Both the position numbers and the translations under genes were made by a program. 64,000 bases of DNA from Paramesorhizobium salinisoli. Lineage in GTDB: Bacteria > Pseudomonadota > Alphaproteobacteria > Rhizobiales > Rhizobiaceae. The notes below the pieces were generated by a model, which searched no databases, was not told where the DNA came from, and was given only the letters and a program-made list of their open reading frames with translations. Positions 43,085 through 50,620 of the stretch are shown here, piece by piece; within the stretch, counting starts at the first letter, position 1, and every line of letters begins with the position of its first letter. Where the stretch lies: the NCBI RefSeq assembly GCF_003335045.1, contig NZ_QOZG01000001.1, positions 248,001 to 312,000 of the forward strand, read 5' to 3'.

Positions 43085-44485
43085 ATGGATCGACCAGAAC
43101 CTGAGTTTCCGGATGAATTACTGCTCAAGCGCCGTCCTGAGATGACGTTGAGCGGCTGGCGCCGCGACCGGGGCACTGCTTCCCTTTCCGAGGTCCACAA
43201 GTCGGTCCCGGTCAGCAGCGTAGGCCCGAGCTGGCGCAAGGCGCTCGCCTTTTTTGGCCCCGGCTATCTCGTTGCCGTAGGCTATATGGACCCCGGCAAC
43301 TGGGCCACATCGCTCGCTGGCGGATCGCGCTTCGGCTATGCGCTTCTCGTCGTCGCCCTTATCTCCAATATCATGGCGGTCATACTGCAATCACTTTGCG
43401 CCCGCCTCGGCATCGCGACGGGCCGTGATCTGGCACAGGCCTGCCGCGACGCCTACCCACGCGTGGTGTCGTGGCCGCTGTGGCTCATGGCCGAGATCGC
43501 CATCTGCGCCACCGACCTGGCCGAGGTCATCGGCACCGCCATCGGCCTCAACCTGCTTTTCGGCATCCCGCTGGAGATCGGCGTGATCATAACCGCGCTC
43601 GATGTGTTCCTCATTCTCTATCTGCAGAACAAGGGCTTCCGCTGGGTCGAGGCGCTGGTCATCACCCTCCTGGGCGTCATCGCGGTCTGCTTCCTCATCC
43701 AGATCATCATGGCCGATCCGCAATGGGGCGCTGTCATCCGCGGCTTCGCGCCGACGACCGACATCGTGACCAACCCCGACATGCTCTATCTCGCGCTCGG
43801 CATCATCGGCGCCACGGTGATGCCGCACAATCTCTATCTCCATTCCGGCATCGTCCAGACGCGCGACTATGGCGAGACGGTGGAGGACAAACGATCAGCC
43901 ATCCGCTATGCGACGCTCGATTCCACCATCGCGCTCACCTTCGCGCTTGCCGTCAACGCCTCGATCCTCATCCTCGCCGCCGCCAGCTTCCATGCTACTG
44001 GCCACACCCATGTCGAGGAATTGGGTGACGCCCATTCCCTGCTCAGCCCGCTGTTGGGTTCGGCAATAGCGCCGAGCCTCTTTGCCATCGCCCTCCTCTG
44101 CTGCGGGTTGAACTCCACAGTCACCGCGACCATGGCCGGCCAGATCGTCATGGAAGGCTTCCTCGATATCCGGCTTGCGCCCTGGCTGAGACGCCTCATC
44201 ACCCGCGTCGTCGCCATCGTGCCCGCCGCCGCCGTCACCATCGCCTATGGCGAAAGCGGCACGGCGAAGCTCCTGATCCTGTCGCAGGTGGTCCTGAGCC
44301 TACAGCTTCCCTTCGCCATCATTCCGCTAGTAATGTTCACTGCCAACCGCGGCAAGATGGGCGCGCTCGTCGCGCCGCGCTGGCTCACGGTACTCGCCGC
44401 TATCACGACCGTCATCATCGTCGCCCTCAACGTGAATCTGCTCTTCGACTTCATCACGGGATATGGCTCGACTGCAGGGTATTAG
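43085..44485 (+). CDS. mntH: NRAMP-family Mn(II) transporter MntH
   Basis: The 466-residue protein has eleven hydrophobic helices of the NRAMP family. The metal-binding motif of helix 1 is [20 protein letters not shown] (Asp-Pro-Gly-Asn). The helix-6 motif is [19 protein letters not shown] with the Met-Pro-His ligand. The proton-coupled Mn(II) or Fe(II) importer acts in the inner membrane. AGGA precedes the ATG by 11 bases. The extended hydrophilic N-terminus of about 50 residues is common in rhizobial homologues. It stands alone, under the dyad at 43029. Confidence 0.95.
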   Translation: MDRPEPEFPDELLLKRRPEMTLSGWRRDRGTASLSEVHKSVPVSSVGPSWRKALAFFGPGYLVAVGYMDPGNWATSLAGGSRFGYALLVVALISNIMAVILQSLCARLGIATGRDLAQACRDAYPRVVSWPLWLMAEIAICATDLAEVIGTAIGLNLLFGIPLEIGVIITALDVFLILYLQNKGFRWVEALVITLLGVIAVCFLIQIIMADPQWGAVIRGFAPTTDIVTNPDMLYLALGIIGATVMPHNLYLHSGIVQTRDYGETVEDKRSAIRYATLDSTIALTFALAVNASILILAAASFHATGHTHVEELGDAHSLLSPLLGSAIAPSLFAIALLCCGLNSTVTATMAGQIVMEGFLDIRLAPWLRRLITRVVAIVPAAAVTIAYGESGTAKLLILSQVVLSLQLPFAIIPLVMFTANRGKMGALVAPRWLTVLAAITTVIIVALNVNLLFDFITGYGSTAGY

Positions 44486-44557
44486 GATCGAAAAAGCTAC
44501 CGGATTAAGTGAAAACAAAGGCTTGCAGTGGCTTCCGGATTCGAGATGAGAGCCAGC

Positions 44558-45421
44558 CTACTCCTGAAGATTGATGGTCCGCCAGCGCCCCGGCGGCATG
44601 CCATATGCCTGCTTGAACTGCCGTGTCATATGGCTCTGGTCGGCAAATCCGCTTGAAAGCGCCGCTTCGGCTAGGGCCGCACCCTGGCGCATTACCCGCT
44701 TCGCATGGTCGAGCCGCCGCATGGTCAGATAGCGGTAGGGACTTGTCCCTAATTGCTGGCGGAAATGGCGCGCCAACGCATAGCGATCGAGCCCCGTGAT
44801 CTCCTCCAGTTGCCCCGATGCGACGGTGCGGCCGAAATTCTCATTGAGAAATTGCCGCGCCCTCTCTACCGCGATGGAGCTGATGGCGGAACTTGACCGC
44901 TTGCCGGCGGTTGGATCGCGCGCCAAAAGCGCGTCGGCGATGGCAACGACGATCTGGTCCATCTCCAGCCCTTCCAGCCCGTTATCAAGCGCCGCGAAAG
45001 CCGGGCGCAGGGCGACAAGCAGCCGGGGATCATCCGCCGCCACATCGCGCACGAAGGGCAGGCTCCCCGCCCGCTCCCCCAGCGCATCGCGGATCATGAA
45101 TGGTTCGATATAGAGCATTCGGTAGCGGAAACCTGTTTCCAAACCCGAATGTCCATTATGGACCTCGTCGGGATGGATGACGATGACCTTTCCAGCCGTG
45201 CTGTCCACCTTGACGCCACGATAATCGAAGGATTGCACGCCGTTCAGCGTATAGCCGATGGCATAAGTGTCGTGCCGATGCGGATCAAAGGCATGGCCGC
45301 CGAAGAAGGCCTCCATCCGCTCCAGCCCAGGTTCGGGCGGCGCAAGCCGGATCCAGTCGTGCGAAGGCGTGCACGATCGTTCAAGACCCGCCTGCACATC
45401 TGCGCCAATAACTGCGTTCAT
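44558..45421 (-). CDS. AraC family transcriptional regulator
   Basis: The regulator is 287 residues from ATG at 45421, or 290 from ATG at 45430. An AraC-type cupin sensor domain (FFGGHAFDPHRHDTYAIGYT, with a His-rich motif) fills residues about 25-160, and two helix-turn-helix motifs lie in the last 100 residues (GLDRYALARHFRQQLGTSPY and SSGFADQSHMTRQFKQAYG). The DUF2000 gene starts on the opposite strand in the same CATG, so no ordinary intergenic promoter separates the pair. It most likely controls the DUF2000-cupin genes. The effector is unknown. Confidence 0.88.
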   Translation of the reverse strand: MNAVIGADVQAGLERSCTPSHDWIRLAPPEPGLERMEAFFGGHAFDPHRHDTYAIGYTLNGVQSFDYRGVKVDSTAGKVIVIHPDEVHNGHSGLETGFRYRMLYIEPFMIRDALGERAGSLPFVRDVAADDPRLLVALRPAFAALDNGLEGLEMDQIVVAIADALLARDPTAGKRSSSAISSIAVERARQFLNENFGRTVASGQLEEITGLDRYALARHFRQQLGTSPYRYLTMRRLDHAKRVMRQGAALAEAALSSGFADQSHMTRQFKQAYGMPPGRWRTINLQE

Positions 45422-45842
45422 GACTGACATTACGCGCTTCGATACCAAAATCGCTATTGTGGTCCGCGACGATCTCGCGACCTGGCAAAAACTCAATGTC
45501 GCCAGCTTTCTCGCCGGCGGCCTCGTCGGATCATATCCCGAACTGGCCGGCGAGCGCTACGCCGATGCATCGGGGAAAGACTATGGCCCGCTCATACGCC
45601 AGCCGATCCTGATCTTTGCCGCCACCGCCGACGATCTGACAAGAGTCCTGAACCGTGCCACTGAGCGCGGACTGCAACCGTCAATCTATACGCGGGAACT
45701 GTTTTCGACGGGCAATGATACGGACAATCGCGCCGCGGTCGCCGCCGTTCCCACCCAAAATCTAGATCTCGCGGGCGTCGCAATCCATGCCGAGCGCAGG
45801 ATCATCGACAAGATTGTCAAAGGTCTTTCACTGCATCCCTGA
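45420..45842 (+). CDS. DUF2000 family protein
   Basis: The 140-residue protein begins TRFDTKIAIVVRDDLATWQK and continues LNVASFLAGGLVGSYPEL, which fit the DUF2000 family, thought to have a peptidyl-tRNA hydrolase 2-like fold. No biochemical role is established. The start ATG at 45420 overlaps the ATG of the divergent AraC gene. Only a weak ribosome site is present. It is followed 17 bases later by a cupin gene, so the two form an operon. Confidence 0.85.
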   Translation: MTDITRFDTKIAIVVRDDLATWQKLNVASFLAGGLVGSYPELAGERYADASGKDYGPLIRQPILIFAATADDLTRVLNRATERGLQPSIYTRELFSTGNDTDNRAAVAAVPTQNLDLAGVAIHAERRIIDKIVKGLSLHP

Positions 45843-45859
45843 AGAAGAGGAAATCGCCC

Positions 45860-46273
45860 ATGGATACCACCATGTCTGATGCAGGCCGGCTCGCCGCCGC
45901 ATTCGAGGCAATCGACAAATACTGGTCGCCGCGTGTCATCGCGATGGCCAACGGGCAATATGTCAAGATAGCCAAGGTGATGGGAGATTTCGTCTGGCAC
46001 TGCCATGCGGGGGAAGACGAATTCTTCCTTGTCCATCGCGGCACGTTCGTCCTGCGTTACCGCGATGGAAGCAGCACCGTCCTGAAGACCGGCGACTTCC
46101 ACGTCATCCCGCGCGGCGTCGAGCATTTCCCTTCGGCGCCGGAAGAAACGTGGATCATTTTCGTTGAACCGGCGGGGACGAAGCACGCCGGCGACAGCGA
46201 GACGCAACGGGCGAAATCGATCGAAGAGCAGACCACGCATCTGCGGCACGCTCTCTCTGAACCCGACCGATGA
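45860..46273 (+). CDS. Small cupin-domain protein
   Basis: The 137-residue protein has one cupin barrel. The metal-binding motif is WHCHAGEDEFFLVHRG (His, His, Glu) and the second is PRGVEHFPSAPEET (His), so the site looks complete. The substrate is unknown. GAGGAA lies seven bases before the ATG. It is the second gene of the DUF2000-cupin pair next to the AraC regulator; such trios recur in rhizobia as far as I recall. Confidence 0.85.
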   Translation: MDTTMSDAGRLAAAFEAIDKYWSPRVIAMANGQYVKIAKVMGDFVWHCHAGEDEFFLVHRGTFVLRYRDGSSTVLKTGDFHVIPRGVEHFPSAPEETWIIFVEPAGTKHAGDSETQRAKSIEEQTTHLRHALSEPDR

Positions 46274-46282
46274 AATGCAAAA

Positions 46283-46708
46283 TGTCAGTTGGCCTGTAAG
46301 CCGGGTTCTGTATGGCTGGACTTGCGTCCAACGTGGCAGCCATTCATCTGGGACGGATGTCGCCACCCGCCTCTTGCAACCTACCCGGACGACTGATCCG
46401 GAAACAGATCGCCGGGCTTTCACCCGGCACGCCGTCCCTATTCGGTCTTGCTCCCGATGGGGTTTACCGTGCCGTCGCCGTTACCGGAGACGCGGTGGGC
46501 TCTTACCCCACCCTTTCACCCTTACCCCGTCATCCCTTATGCCCGGTTTTTGGCATAACGGAAGACGGGGCGGTCTGCTTTCTGTGGCACTTTCCCTGGG
46601 GTCACCCCCGCCGGGCGTTACCCGGCATCGTGTTTCCATGGAGCCCGGACTTTCCTCGCCTGCCGCCTTTCGGCATATGACAGGCGCGGCTGCCCGGCCA
46701 ACTGACAG
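46283..46708 (-). ncRNA. rnpB: RNase P RNA, type A
   Basis: Read on the minus strand, about 426 bases fit bacterial type A RNase P RNA. The 5' end TGTCAGTTGGCC pairs with the 3' end GGCCAACTGACA (P1). The conserved core box GAGGAAAGTCCGGGCTCC lies near the 5' end, and the CR-IV/CR-V regions include AAACCCCATCGGGAGCAAG and GTAGGTTGCAAGAGG. The tRNA-CCA-binding GGT loop region and the AGAACCCGGCTTACAGGCC 3' portion are also present. The end points are set by the P1 pairing and are accurate to a few bases. The RNA is the ribozyme for tRNA 5' maturation. Confidence 0.95.
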
Positions 46709-46712
46709 TGCG

Positions 46713-46741
46713 TATAAAGGTGCTTCGCGGCCAAAACGCAA
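46713..46741 (-). promoter_or_regulatory. rnpB promoter
   Basis: On the minus strand TTGCGT (46736-46741) and TTTATA (46713-46718) stand 17 bases apart, as -35 and -10. The predicted start, about seven bases past the -10, falls at 46706, in agreement with the folded 5' end of rnpB. Confidence 0.65.
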
Positions 46742-46742
46742 C

Positions 46743-46772
46743 AAAAAAGCCGGATTGTCATCCGGCTTTTTT
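46743..46772 (-). terminator. Terminator of the lytic transglycosylase gene
   Basis: A perfect 13-base stem (AAAAAAGCCGGAT with ATCCGGCTTTTTT) and a 4-base loop lie 22 bases beyond the stop of the leftward gene at 46795. The T-run is at the stem end. It separates that gene from the rnpB promoter. Confidence 0.9.
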
Positions 46773-46794
46773 CTGAAAGTTCAATATTTCACGT

Positions 46795-47568
46795 TTAGAA
46801 CGAGCGCATATAGACCTTCACCTGGCTGCAATATGCCGCGGAGATCGGGTTCATGCGGGTGGCGCCGTGGCCGGCATTGTACTTGAGGATCGTCCCGCAG
46901 GTCGAGCCGCCGCCCAGCTTGCGTGCCATGGCGAGATATTTCATGCCGTACTGCACGTTGGTGGCGGGGTCGTAGAGGCCCGCTGCCGAACCGGTATAGC
47001 CGAGCCCACGCGCCGTCGAGAGCTTGACCTGCATGAGGCCAATCTCGCCGGCCGCGCCCCGCGCATCGGCGCGATAGCCACTTTCATGACGCACAACCGC
47101 ATGGGCGAGCGAGGTCGGAACGCCATAGGTGGCGGCATAGCGGCTGATGATGCCGGCATAGGGCGTCTTACCCGCCGCCGGAGCGGTTACCTTGGCGGAA
47201 ATCACCTTCTTGGTAACGCCCTCCTTTGAAACGCGCTCGCTCGAAATCTTCCGGAGCGAAACTTTCTGGGGCTTCTTCCTGGCGGACGCCTGCGCGACGT
47301 TTTTCCTGGAGGTAGCCTTCCTGGCGGACGCCTTGACAGCTTTCCTGTGCGCAGATGCCGCCTTGCGAGCGGTAGTATGACGTTTTTCCGCCCTTGTTTC
47401 TGTCTTGGCTTCGGCTGCTTGCGCGGCTTCTGCCGCTGCTTGCCTTTTTGCCTGTATGATTGCGGCAATGCTTGTCTTTTCGATTGCCGGTGCGCTATAG
47501 GCCAAATTTGAGCCAAGCATTCCCACTGCGCCGGCGAGGGCGCACACAAAACTAAATTTTCTTTTCAT
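46795..47568 (-). CDS. Lytic transglycosylase (SLT) with basic Lys/Ala/Arg-rich linker
   Basis: The 257-residue exported protein has a signal peptide ending near residue 25 (LGSNLAYSA). A very basic region (about 38-130) follows, rich in Lys, Arg, Ala and Ser (ARKAASAHRKAVKASARK), and then a C-terminal SLT domain. The catalytic Glu is in AVVRHESGYRADARG, and the GEIGLMQVKLSTARGLGY and LYDPATNVQYGMKYLAMARK segments are typical. It cleaves glycan strands in the periplasm. The start at 47568 has GGTTAGG upstream. The basic part resembles a histone H1 tail in composition. Confidence 0.88.
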   Translation of the reverse strand: MKRKFSFVCALAGAVGMLGSNLAYSAPAIEKTSIAAIIQAKRQAAAEAAQAAEAKTETRAEKRHTTARKAASAHRKAVKASARKATSRKNVAQASARKKPQKVSLRKISSERVSKEGVTKKVISAKVTAPAAGKTPYAGIISRYAATYGVPTSLAHAVVRHESGYRADARGAAGEIGLMQVKLSTARGLGYTGSAAGLYDPATNVQYGMKYLAMARKLGGGSTCGTILKYNAGHGATRMNPISAAYCSQVKVYMRSF

Positions 47569-47810
47569 TAACCTAACCGTTTGGATCTGTTTCAAAAGTC
47601 AGGCCGGCACTCGAATGAGAAATCGCCAGCCCAGGCTTTGCCCCTATATGAAGCGGCGGATGCACAATGCCGCCTCAGGAAACATGAGGGTTGATCTGAC
47701 GGCGAAATGCAGCCGAAGATTGATCCGCAAAATAACTTTAGGTTAACCAGTGTAACAAAAGGCCCTCGCCCGGTATGATGGCGCCGAAAATATTATTTTA
47801 TATCAGTTAC
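47569..47810. other. Gap upstream of the transglycosylase gene
   Basis: This 242-base A/T-rich stretch should contain the leftward promoter of the transglycosylase gene and the end of the amidase transcript. I see no supported ORF or strong hairpin. Confidence 0.5.
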
Positions 47811-48590
47811 TTAGGACAAAGTGGCGGAAAGCCCAGAAAGTAGCCTGTGCAGCGTCTCGATGGTCGAGATATCCGCGACACCATCAACTTTGTGGGAGCG
47901 AAAATGTCGTTGAAACCCCTTTAAGGCCGCTTCCGTCTTCATGTCGAACACGCCATCGATGGGCACATCATAACCGTAAAGTGCCAGCATTGACTGCAGA
48001 GCTTCCACCGGTTGCCCTTGATCGCCCGGGGTGAGAAAGCGCCCTCCCCGGATCGGCGATGGCTCGACCCAATGGCCAATGCCGGCGCGATGGAGCCGCT
48101 CCCACGGAAACTTCTCACCTGGATCGATCTTGCGCACCGGCGCTATATCTGAATGCGCCAGAACCCGCTCGGGGCGGATGGAATGGCGCGCGCAGATATC
48201 CTGGCTCAGCCTGATAACCGCCTCGATCTGCGCATCGGGATAATCCGGAAAATCGCCGCGCGGCCCCTGGTTGACGATCTCAATGCCGACCGAGCATGAA
48301 TTGATGTCGGTCTCGCCACGCCAGAAGCTGTTTCCCGCATGCCATGCCCGCTTGCTCTCAGGCACCATCTGCACGATCCGGCCATCCTCATGCACCACGT
48401 AATGGGCTGAGACTTCGCTCTCGGGACTTGCGAGCAGAGCCTCCGCCGCTTCGCCGCTTTCCATGCCGGTGTAATGCATGATGAGGGTGGTAATTCGCTT
48501 TCCGTCCCGGCGTGGGCCGAAATTGGGCGAAGGCCGAACGGACGCTCCCGCGTGATCGGGGACGAAAACGTCTTCTCCTATGGCGGTCAT
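47811..48590 (-). CDS. N-acetylmuramoyl-L-alanine amidase with peptidoglycan-binding domain
   Basis: The 259-residue protein has an Amidase_2 domain (zinc ligands in LIMHYTGMES, RVLAHSDIAPVRKIDPGE, and HAGNSFWRGETDINSCSVGI) and a C-terminal PG_binding_1 domain (DQGQPVEALQSMLALYGYDV). No signal peptide is visible, so it resembles cytosolic recycling amidases (AmpD/AmiD group); the target is likely anhydro-muropeptides. Its start overlaps the stop of the upstream DjlA-like gene by four bases. Confidence 0.88.
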   Translation of the reverse strand: MTAIGEDVFVPDHAGASVRPSPNFGPRRDGKRITTLIMHYTGMESGEAAEALLASPESEVSAHYVVHEDGRIVQMVPESKRAWHAGNSFWRGETDINSCSVGIEIVNQGPRGDFPDYPDAQIEAVIRLSQDICARHSIRPERVLAHSDIAPVRKIDPGEKFPWERLHRAGIGHWVEPSPIRGGRFLTPGDQGQPVEALQSMLALYGYDVPIDGVFDMKTEAALKGFQRHFRSHKVDGVADISTIETLHRLLSGLSATLS

Positions 48591-49297
48591 GCGGCTTTCA
48601 GTTCTTTCTCGATCTTTTCCCAGGCCCCATTGATCGCCGCTATGCGGTCATTGGCGATGGCCAGGAATTCTCTCGGCACACCCCGCGCGGCCAACCGGTC
48701 CGGGTGGTTCTCGGCAGCAAGCTGGCGATAGCGCCGGCGCGCCTCCTCGAAGCTCGCGCTGCGCGGCAGCCCGAGCACGACATAGGGATCGGCATCGCCG
48801 AGATGGACATGCCGTGCGGCGATGGCCTGGAAATGCGCCTCGTCGAACCCGAATATCTCGCCGACACGCGTCAGGAACGCCAATTCCCTCTCGTGGACAT
48901 AATCGTCCGCCTTGGCGATATGGAACAGGCCGTCGAGAATATCCTCGAGGCACTTGCAATTCGGATCCCCCGATCCGCAAAGGGTCGCCATCTGAGCCGC
49001 ATAGGTTTCATAGCCTGCGGTATCCTGCTTCGCCAGATTATAGAGGCGGGCGACATGCTCCCTTTCCGATTCCGGAATAGAGAATATCTGCTGGAATGCT
49101 TCGACCTCGTTACGGGTGACGACACCGTCCGCCTTCGCCATCTTGGCTGAAAGCGCGATCATGGCGATGGAAAAGGATACACGGCGGCGAGTTTCGGGAT
49201 CGCCCTCGAATGCCGTGCGCACGGCCTCGACAATGCTCGTCAGAGCGCTCGATGCCACATTGGCCACGAAATCACCGACACGAATCCAGATAGACAT
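48587..49297 (-). CDS. DjlA-like co-chaperone: TerB domain and DnaJ domain
   Basis: The 236-residue protein has a TerB-like helical domain (residues about 40-160, SFSIAMIALSAKMAKADGVV) and a C-terminal J domain (DPYVVLGLPRSASFEEARRR) with the HPD motif in AAENHPDRLAARG. No membrane segment is obvious, in contrast to E. coli DjlA. It should stimulate a DnaK-type chaperone. The amidase gene overlaps its end, so the two are translated together. Confidence 0.88.
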   Translation of the reverse strand: MSIWIRVGDFVANVASSALTSIVEAVRTAFEGDPETRRRVSFSIAMIALSAKMAKADGVVTRNEVEAFQQIFSIPESEREHVARLYNLAKQDTAGYETYAAQMATLCGSGDPNCKCLEDILDGLFHIAKADDYVHERELAFLTRVGEIFGFDEAHFQAIAARHVHLGDADPYVVLGLPRSASFEEARRRYRQLAAENHPDRLAARGVPREFLAIANDRIAAINGAWEKIEKELKAA

Positions 49298-49454
49298 GAA
49301 GGCCTTCTAACCGCAAATACAGGAAACGGCGAGAGGCCGATGCAACCGCCGGAATGGTCTTGAATACGAATCATAAAGCAAATCACGCCAAAACGGGAGC
49401 CGGTTTTTCCACCCGGACTTTCATGAACAACCAGATGCCCACGTCGATAAAGCG

Positions 49455-49480
49455 GACGGCCGGCGCTGTGGCCGGCCGTC
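49455..49480 (-). terminator. Hairpin after the 107-residue lipoprotein gene
   Basis: GACGGCCGGC (49455-49464) pairs with GCCGGCCGTC (49471-49480) around a 6-base loop. It is placed 23 bases downstream of the leftward lipoprotein gene, followed by CGCTTTAT. Confidence 0.7.
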
Positions 49481-49503
49481 ACGTTCGGTCGGCTAGCAGC
49501 ACC

Positions 49504-49827
49504 TTACTGCACGCCGAGCGCCTTCTGTGCCGCGTCAGCTGCCGCCTCGCCGGCCTGCGTGATCAGAGCATCGCTCTGTCCCGCGGCCCTCGCCGCGGCT
49601 TCCGCAGCGGTGCGGGCATCGCCTATGGCCGCGGTCTTCTGGGCAGGCGTCATCGACTTCACCAGTTCCTCGGCGGTCTTCATCGCCTCGGCCTCTGTGG
49701 ATGATCCTGCGGCAGCGGCTGCCGTCGGCTGGGTTGTCTGTGCTTCGGACGCCTGTTGGCTGTCAGAGCAACCGGCAAGTGCTGCCAGTGAAACTGCAGC
49801 AATTGCGAGAATGAAATTCTTATTCAT
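49504..49827 (-). CDS. Small Ala-rich lipoprotein
   Basis: The 107-residue protein begins with a lipoprotein signal (ILAIAAVSLAALAGCSDSQQ), so Cys19 would be lipidated. The mature part is Ala/Thr/Glu-rich and predicted helical (EAMKTAEELVKSMTPAQKTA; AAARAAGQSDALITQAGEAA). No known domain is recognised. The next leftward gene upstream, at 50105, encodes another small lipoprotein with the same start pattern. The 277-base gap between them looks like leader and promoter sequence. Confidence 0.75.
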   Translation of the reverse strand: MNKNFILAIAAVSLAALAGCSDSQQASEAQTTQPTAAAAAGSSTEAEAMKTAEELVKSMTPAQKTAAIGDARTAAEAAARAAGQSDALITQAGEAAADAAQKALGVQ

Positions 49828-50024
49828 AATATATCCCTCTGTCGTAGCATGCGTTTCATGCAGCGTTATTATCCACAGAAAGATTAAGGAAAAAATTTCC
49901 GCATTATTTTAATTTTCAACACTTTATCCGTATATTTCCGGGAAAACGCGGGAAATCATCCGAGTATTCGAAAAAGATACTTGGTAAAATTTGATAACAA
50001 CATGAAATATTCTGTTTCATAAGT

Positions 50025-50053
50025 GGAAGCGGCCCAGCACAGCCGGACCGCTT
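50025..50053 (-). terminator. Hairpin downstream of the 70-residue lipoprotein gene
   Basis: GAAGCGG and CCGCTTC arms, with an inner CCAGC/GCCGG pairing, lie 52 bases after the lipoprotein stop. There is no clear T-run, so factor-independent termination is uncertain. Confidence 0.45.
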
Positions 50054-50104
50054 CTCTGTTTTGCCAAATTAGTACCGGCTATTCGCACATCTCTTGGGAG
50101 AGTT

Positions 50105-50317
50105 TTACTGGCTGGGCGAAGAACCAGGCGTCGTGCCGGGCTGCGCCGGAGCCGGATCGGTGGCCGGAGGTGTCGCGTTCTGCTCGGTATTGGGCTGCGT
50201 CGCCGGAGCCTGGTCAGGCTGCGTGGCGTTAGTCGTTGTATTGTCGGTGCTATCGCTGCAGGCTGCGAGCCCCAGAACCGAAAGAGCGGCAACCGATGCG
50301 ATAAGAAGCTTCTTCAT
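50105..50317 (-). CDS. Small Thr/Pro-rich lipoprotein
   Basis: The 70-residue protein has the lipoprotein signal LIASVAALSVLGLAACSDST, with Cys20 as the predicted lipid site. It is followed by a low-complexity Thr/Pro/Gln/Asn-rich tail ending PGTTPGSSPSQ, which has no domain and is likely unstructured and surface-exposed. AAGGAGAAT precedes the ATG. A hairpin (GAAGCGG ... CCGCTTC) lies downstream near 50025-50053. Confidence 0.75.
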   Translation of the reverse strand: MKKLLIASVAALSVLGLAACSDSTDNTTTNATQPDQAPATQPNTEQNATPPATDPAPAQPGTTPGSSPSQ

Positions 50318-50620
50318 TGATATTCTCCTTCGTCTTCAGATAAGCCCGCCCGAATGGGCAAAGCCAACTTCGCAGTCAAAACGGGCAGCTTGGTGAAAGG
50401 TTCTCTCAACTTCTCTTACGCGCCGTTACATACCGGAGCCTGCCCCAGCCGACATTGACAAACCAGCTCGGGCCGGACACCCGCCGCAGCCGCCGGCCTG
50501 GCAGAGAGCCCGGACCGCGAACGGGCGATTGGGCCACCAGCATTTGATGGCTCGTCACGGGGTTGTTACATCCCGGTGCTAGGCGGAACGAACTCTCTCC
50601 CAGAAAGGGATTCGTGCGCC
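50318..50620. other. Divergent gap before btaA
   Basis: This 303-base stretch separates the small lipoprotein and btaA, which diverge. I looked for a pair of Pho-box repeats (CTGTCAT-like) expected for betaine-lipid genes and found none that is convincing. No ORF or repeat is seen. Confidence 0.5.

Noticed and set aside
46481-46744. Frames over the rnpB region
   Set aside because: The stretch is fully explained by RNase P RNA structure on the minus strand.
50318-50620. Pho box before btaA
   Set aside because: No pair of CTGTCAT-like repeats at 11-base spacing could be found by eye.
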